The notes under the pieces: generated by a model
What the model was told of the DNA's origin: nothing
Database searches by the model: none
The model's input: the letters and a program-made list of their open reading frames with translations, nothing else
Shown: positions 55,598-64,000 of the stretch, piece by piece
How the letters are laid out: the number at the start of each line of letters is the position of its first letter
Position numbering within the stretch: the first letter of the stretch is position 1
DNA from: Lepidodermella squamata
Lineage: Eukaryota; Gastrotricha
Direction of reading: 5' to 3'
Assembly: GCA_047495785.1 (NCBI GenBank)
Contig: JBLDXI010000054.1
Span: 1,860,001-1,924,000, forward strand
Length of the DNA stretch: 64,000 bases
Program-made: the position numbers and the translations under genes

Positions 55598-56794
55598 CTG
55601 CAAAACGATTGCGAAATAAATAGCTATGGCCAATTTTCAAGAGCAAATAAGCTTTCAGCACATTTCAAATGTATTGGCATATCGAGATTGGCGTATCGCA
55701 GCGCTCTAGCGCTCTATTACATAGAGGATCTACATATTCACTCACATGATAACGTTAAGGTGACGCTTGCGCCCTCAGGTTAAGAGTCTAGGCTCATTTC
55801 GTTCTCAATCTTTGTGAATTAGAAACTCTGTCCCAACTAGGATCCTTGAACTAAGGGGTATTTTCGGGCCAAAGTTATATGACCAAAGGGACCCTGTGGT
55901 TTTTTTGAGTTTTTCCAATTTGAGGGTACGATTCCCACCTGTACTTCGCGCACTAGGCGCCCCTGAGAGCGTAGGGTTTCAGTTTTACGCACGCTCTCTC
56001 CCTACGTTGTACCAGCAGTAAGTCTCACTGAGGCTTCAGGCCCGGTGACGTCGGAAAATAAATTATTTGTATATTCTATGCTTTGGAATCGATATTCGTT
56101 TTGCAGGCTGTAGTTTCGTCAGCTGCCAATCATAGCGCATAATAAGCGCAATAGGCGTGAAACATAAAAACAAAAGCTGATAAAATCTGGGGCGGGCCTA
56201 TTTTGTGCTGTTATACCAGTTAAGTGTCCACCTAGCACAACCCTTTTCGCTACTATACAATTTTGATTTGGAGTAGATTTGCGTTAAGCCGTCCTCGACC
56301 GGCGCAAAAGATTTTGCCCGGCTTATTGAATGCCCGCTTTATTGCAAGCCGGACTGGTTCGGCTCTAGAAGAAATGGTGAATTTCTTCACAAATTATTCA
56401 AGAATATCAAAGCTATGAAGAGATGAAATATTTACGAGTGAAGCGAATTTGACGATCGAGAATCAAGAGCAAACAATGATTTGTTCAAGCCTGCTATCGT
56501 TTTTGCTGATAAGCCACTAAATGCAGCTAAGACCGGGTTTTCATGTTCTCCAGATGAAATTTGTACTATTATAAGCCGGACTTTTTGTTGTTAAATTCAC
56601 TAAAAATCGGTACTTTATAACGCAAGTCCGGCTAGTTGCTACTATTTGTGTGTGAAACGCTAGACCGCGGCACGAGCCAAGCAAAATGGTCCGGCTTATC
56701 GCAAAACTACTGTATTAGTAAAACATCAATAGTATAATGCTCTTAACTCTTATCATATTTTTGGCTTAAAGTCGAATTTTCCCATCCCAGCTAA
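55598..56794. other. Intergenic region with a dispersed repeat copy
   Basis: The missing first exon of the PAN-kringle gene may lie in the left part. Positions about 55845-55990 are copy 3 of the dispersed repeat. Nothing coding is seen from 56000 to 56794. Confidence 0.45.
55845..55990 (+). repeat. Dispersed repeat family, copy 3
   Basis: This copy includes the GGATCCTTGAACTAAGGGG start, the GACCAAAGGGACCCTGTGG middle that is also found in copy 1, and the CCTGTACTTCGCGC end that is also found in copy 2. It therefore links all three copies as one family. Confidence 0.6.
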
Positions 56795-57343
56795 TCAAGA
56801 AACCTGGTATAGCTTCTGCCGTTGTTGCACGTTTTGAAATGTTACCAGCTCCGACTGAAAATTTTCGCTGCAAACCTTCCACGAATACTGACGCCAGAGC
56901 GTTTCATTTTGTAACAGGTAACACCTGTCGTTTTCATTGTCCGAAATCCAGCCTGGAGGACAAAAGTGGCTCTGAAAGGCCGAAAATTCTTTGTGCTACT
57001 GGCAATTATATTGTGTACTACTAACCCTGTAATACATTTTATGATTTCCTTCCGAATCTCGCTCCAAAATTGGCAACGGACTTGCCGATCCGATGTGGCT
57101 GTACAACTTGCAACTTCGCTTCGTTTTGCTGTAGGCGAGGCTACTACACCTTGCGTTTCCCGTGCAGTAGCCCGTGCATGAAGTTAACGAATCAACTGAT
57201 CCTTCGTAGTGCGGCGACAGAGTCGCTGGTAGCATGCCTTCAAATTCAGGCTTGCTCACCCATTTCTCGAAAGTACTCAGCAACGATTGGCAATCGCTGA
57301 GGCAGAAAGCCCCTGCGGAAAGCATCCAAATGAGCAGAAACAT
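56795..57343 (-). CDS. Truncated PAN-CTLD secreted protein
   Basis: Exon 1 (57343-57026) and exon 2 (56971-56795) join at phase 0 over a 54-bp GT-AG intron. The product has a signal peptide, one PAN/apple module (Cys-Thr-Gly-Tyr-Cys core) and the first 55 or so residues of a CTLD (Cys-Pro-Pro-Gly-Trp start, Tyr-Leu-Leu strand). A stop then follows and the rest of the lectin domain is missing. A GTTTCT site at the end could be a donor to a lost downstream exon, but no such exon is visible in the next 800 bp. The start codon touches the end of an inverted-repeat element at 57341-57766. This may be a decaying paralogue of the PAN-CTLD-kringle gene nearby. Confidence 0.65.
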
Positions 57344-57766
57344 TGGGGTAGGGTTACCTAAATATTCATAAAAATTGTCGACTTTTTAGAACACTAACTA
57401 TTTCTTAGCCATGAGGTTTCCAAATTTCACAGCAGTCTGCAAACAGTCAAAACCCATGTGATTAAGCTTATAGAATCTCATGAGCTACTTTCTCACCGCT
57501 ACCGAGCCATCGCTGTTCAAAGTTGAAAAAGGGAAACACTGAGAACCTCTCGACGGCGCCCTAAATTTGCATTGAAGCTTCATTTCTGAACCCTGAACCT
57601 AAACTGATCAGCGATGGCTCGGTAACATATAGACCGAAGTACGACCGCGGAACTGGTAGGTTCTGACTGTTTATGGTTGAAATTTGGGAACCCCATGGTT
57701 AAGAATTAGCAAGTTTTCGAATAATTGGACAATTTCTATGAATATTTAGGTAACCTTACCCCAATT
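57341..57766. mobile_element. Foldback element with about 110-bp imperfect inverted ends
   Basis: The right end (about 57660-57766) is the reverse complement of the left end (about 57341-57450) with scattered mismatches, including a GGTTACCTAAATATTCAT core. A second, inner inverted pair, ACCGAGCCATCGCTG, is nested inside. There is no open frame. The left end begins within the start codon of the PAN-CTLD gene, so the element supplies or displaced its promoter. Confidence 0.65.
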
Positions 57767-58337
57767 AAATGAGTTATGTCTTTATTGAATTTCATTAATA
57801 TCTGGTATTTTTGAGGCTGTGTTGATTTACGATGCTAAGCAGCGCGTAATCAAAGCCTGACTGGCAAGATGGTAATCGCAGTTGTAATTTGATTATTTGC
57901 GGAGCGGCGGCATCGAAATTGTCGTCAACAGGTACAAATCGTTAGCTTGCCTGCTGCTAAGAATAAACGCCTGTATACACATATATAAGTACAGTTCTGT
58001 CTGATGTCTGAGCCAGTGAAGAATGCGCATTTCATGAAATATTAATTTCATTTGAATTTGATGCAGCTGGCTAATCTCTGGTATTTTTGGTCGATTGAAA
58101 TATGCGATGAATAATTGTTATAAGACAATATTACGAAATTATTAGAAGCGTGGTGTGTGTACTACAAGTACTATAGGAATATACAGAGAGAAGATAATAA
58201 AAAAGCTGAAATGAAAGTGCCTTTATACTGTTGATTTTATAATCTAAACTGAGTTTTTATTCATTCAATATTCATAATTCAAAATTGATGTGCTGGTAAC
58301 GTGGAATCTCATTATTATACTATGCAATGGCTTTTAT
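57767..58337. other. Intergenic region
   Basis: AT-rich sequence lies between the foldback element and the end of the Ser/Thr-rich secreted protein. No gene or repeat is evident. Confidence 0.5.
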
Positions 58338-58808
58338 TCATCCAGATACAGCTGGTTTCTCATTCGCTTGCCCAACACGCAGACCGACTCTCAGATCACT
58401 AAGAAGAATCAGAGGAGCTTTCGAAGTCGATTGCGAATCGGTTTGCTCATTCGCCGCCGTGCTCAGCGTTGTCTGTCCACCATCCTCAGCTGTCGTGCTA
58501 TCAGTCGAAGTTTCACTAGCAAGGGTCGATCCATCGGATTCTGAAGCAGTACTTGATACATTATCAGTCACTGTACTTGAACCATCGAGTGCAGACGATG
58601 CTGATTCGGTTGTATCGGCAGTTGCACTTTGAGCAGCAGCGTCAGGGATAGCTGTAGATTGGCTGGGGTCCAATGTTGTATCCTGAGAGGTTGTGTCCTG
58701 AGAATCGCTAGCAAGAGTTGTTGTAGTGCTCTCCTCGTCTGGAATAGGAGCTGCAAGAGCAACAGCCGTAAAACAGACAATAAAAACAGTAAAAAGCTTG
58801 AAGTTCAT
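58338..58808 (-). CDS. Small secreted Ser/Thr-rich (mucin-like) protein
   Basis: A single exon of 156 codons starts with a strong signal peptide (about 1-19, ending Ala-Leu-Ala-Ala). The rest is dominated by Ser, Thr, Ala, Asp and Gln, with many Ser-Thr and Thr-Thr pairs, no Cys, and an acidic charge. Such sequences are heavily O-glycosylated in mucins and cuticle surface proteins. The last 20 residues are less biased. The family cannot be named. Confidence 0.65.
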   Translation of the reverse strand: MNFKLFTVFIVCFTAVALAAPIPDEESTTTTLASDSQDTTSQDTTLDPSQSTAIPDAAAQSATADTTESASSALDGSSTVTDNVSSTASESDGSTLASETSTDSTTAEDGGQTTLSTAANEQTDSQSTSKAPLILLSDLRVGLRVGQANEKPAVSG

Positions 58809-59220
58809 TGCTAACTGATACTCAAGTACTTCTGAGGACGAAACTAACTTCTGTTGAGAATGGCGGCCATTTAAATGACCGAGTTGACGTGATTACACTA
58901 CTCGTGTGGGTGGAGACAATTACGCTTCTTCACGTGATGACGCATGTATATTCCAATAGTAACATTTAGATGCTCACGCGATGTGTCATGAAAACGTGTT
59001 TAGTCCCTGGGCACCTCAGTTGAGTCTGCGCCCAAAGCCAAGCCGAGTGCAAGAGACAGTTCAGCTTTCAGCTTTCAGTTCTACTTTGCTCGTTTTATTT
59101 CAATCCTCAAACACATAAAACCGATGAAGAAAAATATTATTCAGTATACAAATTAATTACAGACATTCAATCAAAGTGAAATCTTGGGATATTATTTCTA
59201 TACGGTTTAGCCTTTAATAG
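58809..59220. other. Intergenic region
   Basis: The 412-bp gap contains the promoter of the Ser/Thr-rich gene (right side) and the 3' flank of the RCC1-BTB gene. A short CAGCTTTCAG tandem pair lies near 59060. Confidence 0.5.
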
Positions 59221-61635
59221 TCATGCTTTTCGTGGCACTGATTTGTTGGTCGAGGCAGCTTCAACAAGAATGCGTTTCGCTACCGCTCCGTCGAGACTGA
59301 TGAAACTTTCGGAGCGAACGACGTCGACGAGATTGGCCAGAATGAAAGACAAGCAAGCGGCAGGGAGGGAGCCCTCGCGATCCAAGTTTGGCCTTTTAAG
59401 GGCAGAAGCGTAGATCAAAGATGCGTTCTCAATTGTGAGGCAGTTACTCACGATATGATCGCAACTTCAAACATGCAAAATTTTTGAAATAAAAATTAAT
59501 TTTTTATTATTTAATAGATTCAATGGAACTTACACAAGCTTGCGAAGAAGAAGCTCTCCGCACAATTCAGCCATCTCGCACAGACTGATCAAGTCATCGC
59601 AATCCAATTCGATTTGCTTATCAATCCCAAGAAACTCGTTTGTATACAAAAATCGAAGAAATGACCGCACAACAGCGTAAGGAATGTGATCGATAGCTAT
59701 AAGGACAGCTCGGCCTTGATGCCAACCTTTGGCGCCGAAAACCTGAAGAAAACGCGGCGATCTCAGATCCAACAGCTGCTTATGCGCGTAGATCGGCGCA
59801 TATCCGGGTACAATGATTTGCATGTCAGAGTGCTCGGGGTTGTCGAAAGCCTCCAGTAGACACCTTGCCAGGGTTGGGTAAGGAACCGGCACGAACGAAT
59901 TCGCAGGGGTGTACGGCAGCCTTCCGTAACTCTGAAGTGCCTCTGTAACTGATCGGCACCTCGTCCAAGTCGGGCGAGATGTGCAAGCTGTAAATCCTGA
60001 TACAGCTAGGTCTCCCCATACAAAAATGTCCCCGGTAACTGCTTCGGCGATACTGAGGTCTAAATGAGGATGGGAGGATACAGCTTTGATCTTTTTCATC
60101 GGCGTTACAGGGGATTCATCGAAAAACGAGATTCGGGTCGGAGTGATGATAGGAGAATTTGGCATTGACATCATTGCAGAATCCCGAGAGCCCAGACAGG
60201 GTGAATTAGGAGAAGAAAGATTCTTAAAAAAAATGATTCAAAATAAATTACAAAAATAGTTGGGTCTTTTACGGATGAAGCTTGGCCTATGCCTAGTTGG
60301 CCAGAATCATTCGATCCCCAGGCGTAGACAGCAAATGAGTTCGAAACAGCCAAGCAATGCGATCGACCACTTGCGATATGCATAATCTTAACGTCTCTTA
60401 TCGCATCATTGGTCAACATGCGGCAATTTATCATCCCTTCGTCGCTTGTCAACTCGATGACTTTGTTGTAAGAGGCGTTGAGGTGATGCTCGTTGAACGG
60501 CCATTCATAGACGCGTCCATCTTCATCCAAACCGACTATTACATCCTGATAGCTCGCGATTTCAACAAAGGGAGATCGGCGTCTAGCGATGCAGCCGAAT
60601 AGGGTGAGTTTTGAGGTGGAGGTTGGTACCACGGCGTAGTTTCCATTCGATTGGTCGTTCGCCTGTTTACGGTTCCCAACGGGTGAGCCGGTTCTAGAAA
60701 GCGTGGGCTGCTCAAGAATCAAGCAGGGGATGAAAATGAGGACAATTTATTATCGAGCTTAGAGGGAAACAATGCAAAATAGGAGCGTAAAAGCAAGGAT
60801 AGGTTTTTAGAATAAAGGTTTTAATCTCAGGTCGAAACGCTTACTTGTGCCTGAAATTTCATAATAAACTAAAAATAATAAATTTTGCTGGTTTCACGTT
60901 TTCTTAGACGCTTTTAATTTGAGTATTCAAATATGAGTAACCTACCAGTTTGCTTAGTAGGCCAGCGGACTGAGAACAGATGCTCCAAGCAAAGACTTCG
61001 CCGTAGCTCGTGAGGCAAGCCGCGTGATTCAGGCCGCATGTTATTTGAATTACTTTCTTGTCCTGAAGTAAAGGATGCGCAGAAACGAGAGTGCAAGTTT
61101 GATGCGCAAATAGGCAGGACGATCGCCGTTTGGCAGCTGAGGACGAGGGAAGTGTTCCATTGGGTGACATGGATTCATCCGATCCCGCAGGATCTCCAAA
61201 ACTAAACAGCTCACCCCCTGAAATTAGCAAAGTTTGAAAAATCCGAAAAAATAGCGAAAATGTATCACACTCAGATGAGAATGAGGATTTTCAAAATTTA
61301 TTATTCTGACCTTGAGTTCGAAGGAGAACATATCGATTGTTAGCAGGACTAGTCGAATGCGCTAGCTCGCAAATGCCCTTCCCACAAAGCACATCGATAC
61401 GGCTGACGTAGCAATTCGCGGTGTTAATTGTCGAAGATGTCCCAGGTTGGAAGTTGTATATAACCGATTGCGACATGGTCGAATCGCTGTTGAACCCAGT
61501 CAACGCGTAGACATCATCGTCTCGACTGACCAGTAGCATTTGATTGGCATCATGGCCGTAAATGCACAGCGTTGATGCCTTGCATCGAAGATCACTGGGC
61601 AACTTTAGCAACAATTCGTCGACAAAAGTCGCCAT
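59221..61635 (-). CDS. RCC1-repeat and BTB-domain protein (RCBTB-like)
   Basis: Five exons, 61635-61311, 61217-60946, 60707-60273, 60222-59534 and 59464-59221, sum to 1965 bp and 654 residues with phases agreeing. The N-terminal two thirds contain RCC1-type repeats, with words such as Cys-Gly-Leu-Asn-His-Ala-Ala, Gly-Glu-Val-Phe-Ala-Trp, Ser-Gly-Arg-Ser-His-Cys-Leu-Ala and Tyr-Ala-Trp-Gly-Ser-Asn-Asp-Ser-Gly-Gln-Leu-Gly. A BTB domain follows (Asp-Met-Gln-Ile-Ile-Val-Pro; Tyr-Ala-His-Lys-Gln-Leu-Leu), then a helical C-terminus. RCBTB and related proteins act as adaptors, often for Cullin-3 ubiquitin ligases. The repeats are diverged, and the protein lacks a signal peptide, so it is intracellular. 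The third intron boundary region (60708-60945) is long for this genome. Confidence 0.85.
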
Positions 61636-64000
61636 AATGCAAAGAGTAAAAATCTAAAGAAAATGCGATAAAATGAAGGAAGTGTAAAAAATTAGCTAGA
61701 CGCAGTAGGAAACGGAACTTCTTTTTTTTTGATTGAAGGGTGGTAAAAAAATTATTCTCTAAAGAGAGTCAAGGCACCCGTCTTGCGCAGCACGGCAATT
61801 ACTTGTAGCTATTAGCTTGTAACTTTCGGCCTGCCTTTAATCTAAATTTTTAAACGACAAAAAAGCGCGTTAATTTTTCACACTTGTGCGTGCGAGCGAT
61901 TGTTATTTACTTAGAGGTGCGAAAATTTTGTGCGCCCTGTGTTTTTTCTACTTTACGGCTGCCGTAATAATTATACGCGCACCGCCTATTCACGATGTGG
62001 CGAAACAATATTTTTGTACATTTCTCTATTGCGGCTCAAATTTTTTCAACTTATCGCCCTTGATGTAATAAATACTAAGTAAATAGTGGGATTTTATTCA
62101 TCATGTGCTGTAGATGATGGTTTTGCGTGGCAGGTTAAAGCAAGAATATATATTGTTGTTTATTCAATTCGAATAAACAAAAATAGCATTTGCTTTGTCG
62201 AATTTGAGCCGGATAATATGCTATTCTCGGCTGAAAGATGAATCTATAAATTGAACTGAAACACCCAAATTTAAAATTTGACACGGAAAGCAGCCTTTGG
62301 CAAAATAGGGAATGGACTCGAAATTGTGACAGCGAACTGGTCACTTGTCAAAAGTAATATCAACCGGTCATGTGGCATTTAAGAAAAAGCAATAAATACT
62401 CGATAAAGTAGCTCAATGAATTGGATATAGAAATTAGGCCGCAATATTTTTCAACAACGCCGCGTCCCTCCCGGCGTATTTCTATCAATTTTTTGTTAAT
62501 GCGAAAAAATAACAGCCGCGAGGTCGTAGCATCAATGTCGGTGCTATGTGCATAAATTTTATAGTTTAACTACTGAAAAAATGTAATACATTTTTATGAA
62601 GCCAGGGGGATTTTATCAGCGGTCAGCAAGCGATTATAAGTTTGCCAATTTTTAGACTACGAGAGCCACTTAACGGCGCCGAGCTAGAGGCGGCCGAATC
62701 GAATTTTCATCGATATATTCTTTTTATTTACAAATTACATCGCGGCTTGTTTTGTTGCGTATAGTCGGTAGCTAAAGCAGCAGTACATTGCATATATACT
62801 GACCCGTCTCTTAGAAGCCGCGGCCTATTTAGAGCGTAGCCAGACACCACAATTTGACTTGATTACTTCCGCTTTCTTAGGATTATGATAAACAAAAACA
62901 AAATGCACAGCCAAGTATGTATAGACATCGTGCTTTTCTTTTACGTTATTAAACATTGGGCCAATTACTCTGGCAGTGATTTCGATATCGATTGAGGCTA
63001 ACAATTGTAAAACAATGTTGCACAGCGGTAAATAATAGTGGAATGAAGACGTAGGTAAACGCTATGCTAATGGAGAATGTTGATAAATAGCCCATTCATC
63101 GCGTATGCTATTGTCCTTGCCAAATAATCGCATTAAAACGCTAAGCATCAGGTTTTTTGTACATGGCAACTAGCGAATCGTTTTCTTGCAAAAAATACGG
63201 GACGGCACGAGTTACGAACCAATTTGGAAAAATAATCCCCTATTGATGAAAAAAACAGAGTACTCAGCAGCCACTGGACTGATCAGAAGGCTATTCACCA
63301 ACTCAGGCCCCAGCTTAAAACTGACATTACAAGAAATATGGATTCCTATACCTCGCTGTTATAACAATACAATGTGGATATCGTCATATCTCTCATTTAA
63401 GAACAAAAAATTTTCAGATTTTTTCCTCTTGAATTTTTTAACTGTGGTTAAATTTGGGCAATCCTTCTTGCGCTCAGATAGGAAAGATTAGAAATACTTG
63501 CTAGCATCGAAAAAATTGAATCGAATCGGAATGAAGTCACAAGTTGCGTGGCACAATTTTCGTGACATGTAATAATTCCAAACATTTTTCCAGTCATCGA
63601 AAATCGCACCCCAATGGGCTGGAATCTTCCTGATTATATCCGGAAAGTAAGGAAATTAAGCTATTACGCCATCGTGAAATGGTGAACACACCGTTTGCGC
63701 CGCAACTCAATCGCAGCTACTGTAGAGAAACAGTCACCTTTACTAAATAGGAATATCATCGGTATAAATTAGACGTCAAGGTGTGGAAGCAGAATGCAGA
63801 ATATCGGCATCAGTCAGCAATACATAGCATAGGTATCAATCTTTTTATAACCACTGCGTGTGAATAAATGGAAGTATAGAGGTGGGATAATAGAAGCTAC
63901 TACTGCTACCCTATCGAATATTTACAATACCATCAACGCGATTCAACGAAACATAGGATTCAGAGAAAGCGACGCGATATATCTTTGCAATCATTTTCTC
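61636..64000. other. Region without a supported gene
   Basis: Plus- and minus-strand open frames here, for example 63186-63491, are short and featureless. The sequence is AT-rich with CG islands near 62460 and 62680. The left edge would contain the RCC1-BTB promoter. I see no repeats or RNA genes. Confidence 0.5.

Noticed and set aside
63186-63491. Plus-strand frame of 101 codons near the right end
   Set aside because: Composition is unremarkable and it shows no motif and no splice structure.

Overview
This is a gene-dense stretch of an animal nuclear genome. Genes are split by very short GT-AG introns, mostly 42-65 bp with a pyrimidine-rich stretch before AG. Many products are secreted or membrane proteins built from animal-only modules: EGF, C-type lectin (CTLD), PAN/apple, kringle, laminin-G-like, Cys-loop channel, class C GPCR, receptor kinase-like and TRPN. 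This fits a small invertebrate with a compact genome, such as a nematode, tardigrade or similar. The phylum cannot be fixed from the sequence alone. No operons, tRNA, rRNA or CRISPR arrays were seen.

Layout. Positions 1-13.8 kb hold a small orphan gene (-), a rhodopsin-like GPCR (+), a Cys-loop channel (+), a single-exon GABA-B-like class C receptor (+), a decayed copy of the end of the Cys-loop gene, and a repeat-rich stretch with doubtful ORFs. Positions 13.8-18.7 kb hold two secreted EGF proteins, one with two CTLDs, with a perfect foldback element between them. Positions 19-29.6 kb look like a tandem duplication of a three-gene block, A(+) B(-) C(+): A is an 897-residue orphan protein, B a laminin-G/Cys-loop fusion, C a two-PAN secreted protein. 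In the first block A and C are intact and B is a relic. In the second, A and C are relics and B is retained, although B carries a 13-bp tandem duplication that breaks its frame.

Positions 30-41 kb hold two secreted proteins, a CTLD receptor with a pseudokinase domain, a Schlafen/AlbA-like gene (-), a disordered secreted protein and a second class C receptor (+). At 41.7-50.3 kb a second laminin-G/Cys-loop fusion (-) lies head to head with a TRPN mechanosensory channel (+) across a 337-bp shared promoter region. At 50.9-51.9 kb is a peptide precursor with 29 peptide units separated by Lys-Arg. Positions 53-57.3 kb hold two PAN/CTLD genes (-), one with a kringle and a 7-bp frame-breaking duplication, the other truncated. 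Positions 58.3-61.6 kb hold a Ser/Thr-rich secreted protein and an RCC1-BTB protein, both (-). The last 2.3 kb show nothing convincing.

The set is strongly biased toward sensing and signalling: three Cys-loop channels, three GPCRs, one TRPN channel, one receptor pseudokinase and one peptide precursor. It also shows frequent local duplication followed by decay. Exon boundaries were read by eye from splice signals and checked by adding exon lengths and phases. No RNA evidence was available.
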